Source: Thozetella sp. PMI_491
Lineage: Eukaryota > Ascomycota > Sordariomycetes > Chaetosphaeriales > Chaetosphaeriaceae
Assembly (NCBI GenBank): GCA_021432635.1
Contig: MU270018.1
Location: 131,579-195,578, forward strand
Reading direction: 5' to 3'
Length of the DNA: 64,000 nt
Numbering within the stretch: position 1 is the first letter of the stretch; each line of letters begins with the position of its first letter. Below the pieces are notes generated by a model, which was not told the DNA's origin, ran no database searches, and saw only the letters and a program-made list of their open reading frames with translations. Position numbers and translations under genes: made by a program. This document shows positions 11,029 through 21,660 of the stretch, piece by piece.

Positions 11029-12068
11029 AGTACTTTCCATACCAAGTGCCTGAGAGGAGGGGGGCCGCGGCCCTTTCATTGGCCGTTTGCTCATGGGCAC
11101 GTTTGGAAGAAGCAGCCGTAAGGCGTGTGGACGCCGCCGATCTGACCATCACCACGTCGTGCCAGATACATCAAGATGTGTCTCGTCAAGGTTAGTGCAT
11201 GTCATGGGGGTTCTCTATCAACTATCGGCAGTGGCTCAGGTGGCCAATCCTAGCGAGGGGACATGTTTCCATTTCTTCCCCACGTCCATCCACCGCAACC
11301 TCGTGTAACCTTGTAAAAGGAGGTACCAAAGAGGCTGAAAGAGGCTCTTCCCTGATTCCAATTTTGGCAACAAGCCTTTGCGGGTGATCGCCCACCCTTG
11401 CCTGCAAGGCCTAGACCGCTTCTAGACCAAAAACGTGGCAGACACGCGCGTGCAACCTTTCCCGGGGTCCTGTTTTCACGCCCTCCTGCGGCGGCGAGTG
11501 CTCGGATATGGAGCGACCAGGCAGACAGGCCCCTGATGTGCTCGCATCTTCCTCCCATCCGCCCCACGCCCACCCCCCCTTTTTCATGTCGTCATGCTGC
11601 TGGTATTTGGGATGGCAATTCGAAATCAGTCCAACGTACCCTTCTATGATTAGCTCACCCACCGTAGTGCTGGTGGTTAGACCCGGCTCTCCTTGCTCTG
11701 CATGCCGCCGTGCAGCTACGTTGAACCAATGGAGTGGGCTTCAGCCAGCGACTGGATCGACAGTATTATTTGAGACCAACTGCCACGATACCTGTCTGCA
11801 GGACCCTAAAGGGGGGGGGGATTCCCGAAGGACAGCTAATCGCCACCGAGAAAGCTAGCCGCAACTGGTGCATTCAGTGAGCCAAGCCCAGCACTCTCGC
11901 CCTGGCTCTGATCTTTTTGGATCGTGCCGTTGAGCAAGGGACAAAGCCTGAAATAGATGTTAGCAAATGCTGACTATAAGGGGCGATTCATGTGATACGC
12001 GGAAGGGGCCAGAAGGACTAGACGCCTCCCCAGATAGCAACAACGAACAGCATCTCCGCAGGTCACTA

Positions 12069-15000
12069 TTAGACGCTGAAAAGAGCCCGGGGCAGGGCCA
12101 GCTTCACAACAGAGGTACTACGAGCTCTAGGTAGGGATGGCGGCCAGGCAGAAAGGGGGGGGGGGTAATACTTTTTGTTCGTCTTGATATGACCAACCTG
12201 GCCACAGTTCGCACACTTGCGAGTCGTCCCCGTCGCTTTCTCGGTCGTAGGCTCGGGAGAACCATCGTCTGCTCCACCACCGCCACTCTTGGCCAGCATC
12301 TTCTTCTGCTTCTCTCTCTTGTGGGTGCGCTCCTTGTTCTTGGCGAGACGGTCTGCTTCTTTCTCGGCCCTAGTCTCTAGGTTAGCATTCATTGTATATA
12401 CAGAGGGCCAAAGAGAAGCCAGCTCGGCTGCCTACAGTTGAAGAATGAGCTGATCTCTCTCTGCGTCCCCGGTGAGCTGAGCATTATAAATACTATAGAG
12501 ATAATTCCAACGTTAGCCAAAAGACCGTTTGCACACTACAGCGCGGGCCGGGGAGGTTCCGGGGGTACCCACTCAATCTCGTCAATGTCCTGCTGTCGCC
12601 GTTTCTTGATATATTGGGTGATGACAACGGGGTCATGCACGATCTCGGTGACTTTGACGATCTCTCCATTCTCGTTCTTAACCTCGCGTGTGATCTTAAG
12701 CTTCTTGCGATTCATGGCGCTGGCTGCGCTCCGGCTCACTTGGCTCATGCCCTCGTGTACCGGGGTGGCAGCTACCTGGCTTTGCACATTGAACCGGTCG
12801 TCCTCATCTTCCTGCGCAAGGACATCCTCGTCGTCGTGCGCTGTGGCATCCTCGAGGCTTTCGCGCTGCCGCGTCCAGATGTTGTTGAGTGCCTCGGTAT
12901 ACAGCTGGTCCTGGTTCTTGACGTTGTACATATGCCCGCCGTTGGCTTTGCGCTGCTTTTCGATGGCGTCTGCTGAGGTGGCTAAAGGCCCTTGTAGCTG
13001 CTCCAGGTAGCCACCCTTCATCGAGGTCTTGAGGAAGCTGATGCCCAGGCCCTTCCCAGTCGGGTCGCCCGGCCCGTGAACGGCTAGCATAGCTTTTCCG
13101 TGGCTGGCATCGATGAATGACTTGGTTGTCTTCCAGGGAACCATCTTGTTGGCGATAGCATCGGGCGGCAGTTCGTCGTCGTCGAGCATATCGTCGACCT
13201 TCAGGACGTCGCCAGACACCTCATAGCCGCCATTCTCCAGCTCGTGGGCACCGACCTGCATGGCATCTAAGAGGCATACGTCCTCGGGCTTCACCAAATT
13301 CCTGATGCCCGCCTCGTCCATCATCTCCTCCCCTTCCGGAAGTGCCCAGTCCTTCGTGTCCTTCCGGAAGCGGAGAAATTCCTTGAGTTTTTGGCGGTTC
13401 TGCGACTCGTTGGAGTCGGCCACATGCCTAGTGATATCGTGCAGGGTGACGTGCTCGCTCTTGCGCAACAGCCGGTATGATACCATCTTGAGCCGGTTCT
13501 TGGCAATGTTCGTTACACGCCTCGAGTGAGGGCCTGGGACCTCGGACAGAGGGAGGTTCTGACCGACCACATATACGTGGTCGATGTTGCGCATGTACCA
13601 AGAGGAACCGCTCTGTCCTGTGGTGCTACGTCCGATGATAAAGTCGGTGTCCCTGCTGTTGTGCTTGAAGATCGGGGCCCGGAACATGGAGTTGTGTAGC
13701 GTGGGAACCACCTCGCCGGGGTTGACCTGGCCGAAGATGGCGAAGGGGGAGCGGTCTTCTGGCAAAAGGATACACGTGTCACCAAGGTCCCGCTTCTCTG
13801 GCCTGGTTTCGGAGCCCTTGTTGCGTCGATAGTAGTTGATGATCCGCTGGCCCATGCCGAAGTTGGATAGGACAGTGGGAATCTCTTCGCAGTACTCAAA
13901 GAGCACGGCAGTGGAGTTGTCGTTCATGCCGAGATCCTTGGACTCTTTGAATATCTCGTTGACCCGTTTGCCCTTAAGCGCCTTCCGCTTTGTGATGGCT
14001 GGTTGCTTAAACCGGATCGATGAAAAGGCCTCTTTTCTAGTCCGCAGCTGAGGCCGGTGATAACTGTGCGGGTCGCTCGCCGCCAATTTGACGGTGTAGT
14101 ATGGCCATGCTAGTCTCAGAGCCGGCATACTGTGGTCGACGGGCACAGGAGCCAGAGTCGCGCGAATCTTGTTTGAATGGTTCTCTTTCAGCGCATCATA
14201 GGCAAGGTCATTAGAGGAGTTGAAGCGTTGGGTCAGCTCTTGGCCCATTCGGCCGTTAGCCATCCGCACCATCTTATGCTGCACCTTGCGTCGCTTGGTA
14301 GCTCGCTCCGAGTCCAGATCGTCGATCAGGAGGTACGGGTCGTTCATGTCGAGGACGACACGCTTGCCGAGCTTCGCCGTGGCCGCCTCGAAATTATCGA
14401 AGTTGGGTGCGGCAAGGTTTGGTATCTCGGGCAGCCCTTTTGGCGGTGCAGTCCTCCTCCTCTTGGCGTGAGGCTCGTCCAGGAACATCTCGTCCCAATC
14501 CGCATCATCGTCAGATGTCTCCTTGCCGTACTTGCTATTAACGGCTGGCTCGGCGCCAGGGGCATCATCGCTGTCAAGGCCAACGGCTGAGTCGAAGTCG
14601 TCGCACACGGTTATGATGTCTCGAAGGGTAAAGCCCCCGATAACCTCGGAATCCGAATCCACGTCCAGACTAAAGGCCTCCAGGTCCGCCCGCTCAAATG
14701 CCTCCGGCTCCTCGAGGCATACCAGTCCCCTAGTCTCGGCGTCCTTCAACTTCTGCCAAACGGAGGAAGTGGCAGGCCCGGCAATGCGGAAGAGTTTCTC
14801 TTGGTCAACATCGAGCTCCAAGCTGAGCTTGCTCGGGACCAGGGACTTTGGTGGCTTTAGTGGCTTCTTGGAGATCCAGTGCTGTTCCTTGACCGGAACC
14901 ACATCGTTCCACGGCAGGATGGTCCTCTCCTGGAACTTAGGGTAGGCCTGCTTGACGATCTCGAGCAGGTTCTCCGGGGCCTCCGGGATATTTGGATCTT

Positions 15001-15568
15001 GGTTTGCGGAGGTCGGCCCGGTGTCATGGCCAAAGTTCAAACGCATGAGATCCTCCATAGTTTCACCAGCCGACATTTGGAGATGGAACTGGTCCTCTGC
15101 ATCGGGATCGTCAAGGCGGGGCGAGGAAGCGGGAGCGCCGCGTAGGAGAGGCGACGACGCATGTTCGTGAGGATCGCCTCCGAAGAGGTCATCCGTGTCG
15201 TTACTGGTCCCGCCGTCATCTGTGAGGCCGGGTATGTCACCTGATGACCTGCGATCATTGGAATCATCTTGGGCATCTGGGGTGAGGCGCCCGTTGGCGG
15301 CTCCCTGGCCGGCTTCTTCTTCGTCCGGCAGCTCGTCGTCGCTAAGGTCCATGTCCTCGAAATCGACAGCATCGTCGGCCTTGCCCTGTTGGTCTATCTC
15401 TCCATTCCAGACATTGCTGACCAGTGCATCCAAGGGGTTGTCGCCATTGCCAAAGCTCTGGTTTCCTGTGTCGAGCGCACCTGCGATCACGAGCTCGTCC
15501 TCCGCCTCCTGCTTCCTCCACGCCTCCTCGCTAAGAGCACCGAAATCAACGTCTTCCTTTTCGCCCAT
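12069..15568 (-). CDS. TAF1: Transcription initiation factor TFIID subunit 1 (TAF1)
   Basis: The main exon is 15568-12540, followed by a 57-nt exon 12492-12436 and a last exon from 12369. A possible third intron is 12171-12127. Product is about 1,110-1,130 residues. The N-terminus (MGEKEDVDFGALSEEAWRKQ) is acidic and likely holds the TBP-binding TAND region. The conserved TAF1 core (DUF3591) spans roughly 470-850, including SSWYMRNIDHVYVVGQNLPL. A basic ITQYIKKRRQQDIDEI segment precedes the short exon. The last exon has a zinc-knuckle start, KCANCGQVGHIKTNKK. There are no bromodomains, as in other fungal TAF1. It is the TFIID scaffold at RNA polymerase II promoters. An ATG 60 codons further upstream is in frame but gives an unconserved-looking extension, so 15568 was chosen. 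The exact 3' end is uncertain (see findings). Confidence 0.9.
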
Positions 15569-16747
15569 TGTGTCTCCGTCTCCGTCGCCGGTTGCGGTCG
15601 TCCTATCGATCCTAGTCGCAACGGTCGTCGCCACGCGAGCATTAGGCAACGAAAGCCTTACTGCATACGCATGATAGGGACGTCGCGACAGCCAGAGCGC
15701 ACGTCGGGTTGCGACACAGAGATTGAAACCGCCTCTAGATGAAGGCAAGAGGTCGCTCTGACGCGCACCGGTGCGATGTCGAAGGGTAGGTTGAATTGCC
15801 AGAGCCCAAGAGTTCGATGGAATCGCACAGTGGCAAAGGCGTTCGGAAATCGAAGGTCGCTCGACGCGACGAATCGAGCTGCGCTAAGGCCAGTTTGGGA
15901 GAGATTGATTGGCGGGTGGGGCAGGCTAAAAGCTACCTACAGACACAGTACCGACGTCGGTGTCTGGCTCTGGGTAGCTCGGTAGGTACCTAGGCAAGCT
16001 AGGTACCTTACCTAAGGTACTGTAGGGACTAGTTACTGTACTCTGTACCCACGCCTTCAATGACGTGCCTAACCGGGGAGGAGTTTGGGCTCCTTTTCTT
16101 TTTTTCTTTGGACGCGGCCCCTAGGGCATTGCAAGGTTGGTAGAAGCGATGAAAGGGGGGGGTACTATAACCCGGCCTTAGATATGTTCAAAGATGGAAG
16201 AGCTCACCTTAAAAGATCTCGACTTTGAGGAGACACTTTCTCGACCAAAACTCGCAAAAAGAACAATGCCTCGTAGGAGAGCTTGGGGCTCAAAGATAGC
16301 CAGGGCTTCGAGAATATTGCAGAGAGTTCCACATTTTATTCAACCTAGAATTACAGCCTCGTATTATCACCATCTTGTCGCTTGCAAGGGGGCTGGAATG
16401 GGTATACGCATGCAAGGCTCTAAACGAGGCACACAATGAGGCAGCTCAAGGTTGGCATGAGTTGGATTATCGGCAAGCTAAACCACACTGTCTCGCCGTG
16501 CGTTGCATCCCACAAGGGGAGCAGTCGAACTGGTCCACACTAATTTTTTCTTACCAGGTCTTTTATGTGCTTCTCTACCCCTGCCTTCGGGTGTCTCCGG
16601 CGTTCGCCTGTGCCATGCTGGAGAGCTCGGCGCAGACAGCTCTGAGTTTCATGCTCCACTCTAGGACAGCACCACCAGTCCAAGAGAACACTGACAAGCC
16701 GGAAAGGATGCCATCGATCAAGATCGGGTCGTAGTGCTAAGCTGAGC
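15569..16747. promoter_or_regulatory. Spacer between TAF1 start and FRG1 end
   Basis: This 1.18 kb includes the TAF1 promoter. A dense cluster of TACCTAGG/GGTACCTT/TACTGTA-like palindromes lies at 15976-16045, about 410-480 bases upstream of the TAF1 start. A short T-rich stretch lies near 16095-16110 and a G9 run near 16155. No gene was recognised. Confidence 0.45.
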
Positions 16748-17620
16748 TCAGCCGAACTTGTCGTGCTTGCTCTTGACCTTCATGTCTAGCACAACCTCGT
16801 GATAGTCTCCTTCTCTGCGTGCTCTCCTCAGACGCTTCACTTCGTCGTCCTCTAGCTTCCGCCCAACCGCAGCCTCGAGCGTAGCTCTGCTGACCTTTTC
16901 CCTGGCCTTTTCCTCCTTCGACACCCTGATCTTTGGTTTAAAGCGGGCTTGCATGCGGATGCGGACAGTTGTGTCGAAGGTGATGTCGGTAGCATCGCCC
17001 CTGACTTCCGACCCCTTGGACTTGGCCGAGGTGGGCGGCTTAACAGCTAGGAAGGTGTCGCGAAGGGTTTGCACCTGGAATGTCCCAGGGGGTTCTGTCG
17101 TCGATATCAGGTTGAAGGATTCGAGCGGCGATACCGCCTCCGCGGTCGCGGAAAACACGCCGTACTTGTCGCAGCCGAGGTGTCTACGCCGGGTGTTAGA
17201 GAACTGGCTCGGGGTCGAGCTATGAGTACTAGGGAGAGCTTACTTCCCGTGGTGGCTCTTGAAACGAAAGTTGTCCGTCCCAGCGATCTTGTTGGCTACC
17301 CAGACTTGGCGGACATCGTGAGGCTCTGCAGTGGAGGGGTTGTCGTCGATAATGTTCTCGATGGGCACGGTGAAGACCTTGCCAGTGGCATCGCATGCCA
17401 GCGCACTTGGAGGCTCGCTCGGGAGGACAAACATGATTGGGCCGGACACGTCGCCCACGACATCGGCCGACACCCAGCTGTCGTCATTTTCCGGATCCTC
17501 CTCCGCCCTAGCGATTTTGAGCCGCCTGCCTTCCACGTCGTCTGTGGCGCCTTCGCCAGCTTCGGGCCGCCTTCGCTTCTTCGTTTTCTTGTCGCCCTTG
17601 AAGGAGAGCGGCTTCACCAT
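16748..17620 (-). CDS. FRG1: FRG1-like protein (spliceosome-associated, fascin-like fold)
   Basis: Exons 17620-17244 and 17183-16748, split by a 60-nt GT-AG intron, encode 270 residues, close to the usual FRG1 length of about 260. The N-terminus MVKPLSFKGDKKTKKRRR is typical of the family and includes a basic nuclear signal. The core contains VWVANKIAGTDNFRFKSHHG and KHLGCDKYGVFSA across the intron. The tail is Lys-rich (MKVKSKHDKFG). FRG1 proteins are nuclear/nucleolar, found with spliceosomes, and can bind RNA and actin; the role in fungi is poorly defined. A Met codon directly precedes the chosen start (17623); the family begins with MVKPL. It is divergent from the oxygenase-like gene, with only 442 bases between the start codons. 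Confidence 0.87.
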
Positions 17621-18062
17621 CACCGCAGATATGTCCCTGGTGGGACGTGTGGATGGCGCACGAATTCTGTTGGGTCTGGCAGAGGGAGAGAAGAGCGCGG
17701 CTTCTCTCGTGTCTAAGGGGTGTTGTCGTCAGTTGATGGAGGCTAAAAGTGCTTCCCTATCGATAGCTCCAGTCAAGATGGCTTTGAGCTAGGCGAGCAG
17801 GTGCGTCAGGTACCTAAGCACCCCTCCAAAATCTCAACCATGTGACTCTCATGTTCAGGGTTAGGGTGTGGCTGGGGCTCAAGAGAACTCGCTTGGCGTC
17901 GGCATTGGGTCCCGCCGACCAAACGAACCCCGATCAGGAGAATCTGAGGAATATTAGTGACTTTGGAAGGGTCGCACTCCCACGTACGATATCAAACCGG
18001 CCTTCTCCGCTCAATCACCAAACTTGGCGGGACAGGCCAGGACCAGGCCCGACGCATTCGCC
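17621..18062. promoter_or_regulatory. Divergent promoter region FRG1 / oxygenase-like gene
   Basis: 442 bases separate two divergent start codons. The stretch holds a GCGTCAGGTACCTAAGC-type palindromic element around 17802-17820. No TATA box was identified. Confidence 0.5.
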
Positions 18063-19352
18063 ATGGCCCCTATTGCGCAAGCTGTGACTGTGTCACTCCA
18101 AGACCTAAAGAACGGTTGGTCGCGACTGCCAGGCATCAAACCGGCGTATAAGTGACCCCGCTAACCTGCATCGCCTCTCAGGCAACATCCCGCTCAGCTC
18201 ACTTCAGGAGGCGTTTGGACCGGATTCCCTTGGAATTCTCGTCGTCAAGGATGTTCCTTCAGAGTTCGTGGCGCTCCGCCGGCGTCTACTTTCATATTCG
18301 TCTTATCTGGGCAACCTACCCAGGGCTGAGCTCGGTGCGCCCCCTCCCTCTCTTCTCCCTCTTGTCTCCCTCCTCCGCCCCAAAGCTTCGTTCTTCCCGT
18401 TCCTCCCGTGTGCGTGCTGATGTGCTCCCAAGATAAGCTGGAAAACGAGAAGGCAAAGTATCTGACAGGCTGGTCTCTCGGCAAAGAAACGCTCAAGAAC
18501 GGTCAGGTCGACACTCTGAAGGGCTCGTTCTACGCCAATTGTGCCTTCTACGTCGATCGGTCGCTGTCGTGCGCCGCACCGACGCCAGAGTTCAATGAGG
18601 ACAACTTCCCCGAGTATCTGTCGCCAAACATTTGGCCGGGAGAGGATACCCTTCCCGGGTTCAAACCAACCCTGGAGGACCTGTGTCGCCTGATTATCGA
18701 CGTCGCCGTCCTGGTTGCCCGAGCCTGTGATAGGTTCGCTGAGAAGGAAATCCAAGGATACCCCAAGGGCTACCTTGAGCAGGTGGTGAGCACGTCCACG
18801 ACGACCAAGGCGCGCCTCTTGCACTACTTCCCAGACGAGGCAAAGGGTGCTGCTCCTAGCAAGGCCAGCGAGATCGCGAACGGAGTCGACGGGGAGGATG
18901 ACTGGTGCGCTACGCACCTCGATCATGGGTGCCTAACAGGTCTTACCTCGGCCATGTTTATTGATGAGAAAGCATCGCCGGCTGTGGCCCCGTCGTTCGA
19001 ACCTTCTGCAGAACCGTTTCTAACGCCGTTGGAGGAGCTTCCAGCCTCGCCGGACCCAGCAGCCGGTCTCTACATCATCTCCCGGACCGGCGAAACCGTG
19101 CAGGTCAAGATTCCGCGGGACTGCATCGCCTTCCAGACTGGAGAGGCTCTCGAGCGCATCACAGCCGGCAAGTTCAAGGCGGTGCCGCACTTTGTGCGAG
19201 GCGCTCGTGCTGCCATGAGCGACGGACGAATCGCCAGGAACACGCTCGCGGTGTTCACACAGCCCAATCTAGGCGAGGTGGTAGACCTGGCACAGAACAT
19301 CACTTTTGGTGAGTTTGCCCGGGGCATCGTCGCAAAGAATACCGTGGCTTGA
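18063..19352 (+). CDS. 2OG-Fe(II) oxygenase / clavaminate synthase-like protein
   Basis: Exons 18063-18114, 18182-18334 and 18433-19352 encode 374 residues. The N-terminus after splicing reads LKNGNIPLSSLQEAFGPDSL, followed by GILVVKDVPSEF, like the first strands of isopenicillin-N-synthase-type folds. An iron-binding HxD is present in WCATHLDHG (about residues 229-231), with a candidate distal His in KAVPHFVRG (about 320) and an Arg for 2-oxoglutarate in IARNTLAVF (about 337). So an active non-haem iron dioxygenase is plausible. Fungal genomes carry conserved, mostly uncharacterised members; the substrate is unknown and the gene is not in a biosynthetic cluster. The first donor (GTTGGT) is weak but is the phase that joins the two conserved halves. 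No targeting signal is obvious. Confidence 0.75.
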
Positions 19353-20392
19353 GCGAAGCGTCCGGGATGTATGTAGCTTGTTGGCAACATCGTCGACGCT
19401 GATCTATAGCAGTACCTAGAATCCCATGAGGCATGCGTGCTGCATTGTGCTCGGCATGGGCGAGGCTCCCGAAGGCAGGGTTCGCGTTTATTATAGTGGA
19501 GCAAAGGTGGTGAGGCTAGGCCGCCTCTTTAGATTAAGTTGCAACATGGGCCCTCTAGGGCCATCACATCGGCAAGATCGGGCAGCAGGGTATGTTCTTG
19601 CGGAGTGGTGTTTGGCCAAGTACAAAGGCGCATGCAAAGCTCGCACCCTCTCGAACGGGTTGACGAGCCGCAAAAGGGCGGCCCTATGCGCTTACCCTTC
19701 TGATGCATGTTGATAGATGTGGGCCGACGAACAGAAGGTCGGGACAGATTTTGGTTCTCAGATCTCCGCCCTGGGGTAGCGCCGTGGGTCTTGGGGCAGC
19801 CGTACGTATGTACAGTACAGTACACGAGCAAGATAGGATACCCACTTGCCACCTACTTTATTTACGCTTAAGGGAGCCTGCCTGGCTTTTTGCCATTGCT
19901 TGCTTGCCTTCCTTGTGGTAGGTACAGCGAGGTACCTAATTACCTACTCAAGGTAGCTTCTCCCCAGTAAGCACTCTAGGGAGTAGGTAGGCCAAGGGGA
20001 GGTAGCTTTTGGTGTGGAGGTCTTCAACCCCTGAGCGCAATCTCGGCAGCGCCCTGTAGCCAAAGACGCGGTAGCGCGACTCGGCGACCAACCCCAAATT
20101 GCGCGGTCGTTCCCTTCGTTCCTGATGATGGCGTCCCGGCCACAACTGCGCGCTTTTCTCGCAGGCCAAGCACGAAGCACCTAAGCCGTTCGTCTTCCCA
20201 GGTCGAGCTCTTTCTCGACCGTTCGCTCTTTCTGATACATCCACTGTCGCGGCTCTTCGCCTCGGCCTCTTTCGCTCCTCGGTATCCTGCCTTTTCTTTT
20301 CTTGAGAGACGGGTTCACTCGTTCGAGGCCGCCGACGAGGCCACACTTTGGCGACGACGCAAGCAACCTCTCGAGACACCGTACTCAGCACC
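19353..20392 (+). promoter_or_regulatory. Spacer upstream of the PSG1-like gene
   Basis: 1.04 kb between two genes on the same strand. GTACGTATGTACAGTACAGTAC-like repeats lie at 19801-19823 and GGTACCTAATTACCTACTC at 19931-19950. The last 170 bases are CT-rich, as in fungal promoters and leaders. No gene was recognised. Confidence 0.45.
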
Positions 20393-21660
20393 ATGCAAGC
20401 ATTGAAACGCCTGCTGCCGGTGTGGCTACTCATAGGAGCTGCCGCTGCTGTCCCGGCTGCTGCTCCTGCTCCCACGCCCCTTGCGGCCCGCGACGACGAA
20501 CCTAGCCTTGATCCCTGGGTCACAGTCAACGAGTCGGGCCAACCTAGGACGGTGACACCCGTGTTGACCACCATCAGCGGCACCCCGACCGTGATCTCGG
20601 CCGCTCCGTACGAGCTTACCGGGACCGTCTTCACCCGCACAGACAACGGCGATGTGAGGACAAGCACAGGGACAGCCGCACCACTGCCTACGGCCACCAA
20701 TGTCGTTGGCGCAGGCGTCTTTGACGTCTGCAGGAACAAGGACGGCGACTTCAAGCCCTTTTGCATGCCCTCCGACAACGCAACTCTCTACACCGGTGCA
20801 GTATATTATGGTGGGTTTACTCTCTGTGGTTTGGCCCTCGTCCCGAGGACAAGGGAGGGCGCCGGCGGAATGGCTAATGCAGAGCTCTGACCGTGGAATT
20901 AGTGACTTGGGACCCTACATTCTTCAATGGAAGCAACACCACAGTGCAGGTGCAAGGTTTCGTCCACAACATCACCACCAATGAAATCACCCTTGACCCG
21001 GCCTTTCCGTCTTCACCGATGCCTGCTGGCTGGGGTTTCTACCAATGGGCACTGGATGACAACCTGTTGTCAAGCCGGGGTCTTAACGCGGTAAACGTGA
21101 CACTCCGGATGGCCGTACTCAACGGGCCAGCCCAGTGGTATGATGGCCCCCGGGTTCTAGTATCTTACAAGCCCATCTACCGGCAGCCGCCTGCCCAAGC
21201 TCCTACCGGACCTGCGCTGTACATCGGGCTCCCCACGGTCCTGGGCTTCGTCGCCGTCATACTGGTCGGCACTTGCATCTGGAACCGCAAGAGCCGCAAG
21301 ATCGGGCTGGGCAATATCATGAGCCGCAGCCGTCACGGATATGGTGCTGGCAAGAGCCGGGCCGCACGCATGATGGGGTCGCGGAGCCGCCGTAACAAGG
21401 AGCAGGGCATCCGGCTGATGGAACGTGATGTCGGTGGTCTGCCCGAGCACGAGGTCTACAGGGACGTGCCTGAAACGCGGCGCAAGCAGGCTGAGCGACA
21501 TGTTGAGCCGCTCGACGTGGGGATTGCTCGCCGTGACAGCGACGCGCTTGGTAGCCTGGCTGGAACACCCACGGAGGAACGACATATGGACCTGGGCAGA
21601 CCAGGCAAGGGCAACGTGTTTCGTGACGAGCTAAGCCGCCAGAATATAGAACGTCGGTGA
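20393..21660 (+). CDS. PSG1: Type I membrane protein, PSG1-like (Golgi)
   Basis: Exons 20393-20810 and 20903-21660 give 391 residues, about the length I recall for yeast Psg1 (YKL077W). A signal peptide (RLLPVWLLIGAAAAVPAAA) leads a lumenal domain with TVISAAPYELTGTVFT, a Cys pair region (FDVCRNKDGDFKPFCMP) and, across the intron, GAVYYVTWDPTFFNGS. N-glycosylation sequons occur (NTT, NIT, NVT). One membrane span, LYIGLPTVLGFVAVILVGT, follows at about residues 282-300. The cytosolic tail is basic (IGLGNIMSRSRHGYG) and ends in SDALGSLAGTP-type sequence. Yeast Psg1 stabilises the plasma-membrane ATPase Pma1 during Golgi passage; this function is inferred from remembered similarity. The intron phase rebuilds the conserved YYVTWDP. 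It could otherwise be called a conserved fungal membrane protein of unknown function. Confidence 0.68.

Larger units (their letters stand above)
6582..12068. other. 5.5 kb gene-less region between RLM1 and TAF1
   Basis: No open frame here resembles a protein; those seen are short, low in complexity and switch frame. The region contains several simple arrays (CT at 7619, GGCA at 8676, an 8-mer at 8443, a 9-mer at 11002), a GTCGTT-type pyrimidine/purine tract at 9680-9708, a G10 run at 11811, and pyrimidine-rich DNA at 9700-10080. Base composition stays GC-rich, without AT-rich islands of the kind left by RIP. It could carry a very long RLM1 regulatory region, untranslated exons or non-coding RNA. 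Confidence 0.5.
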
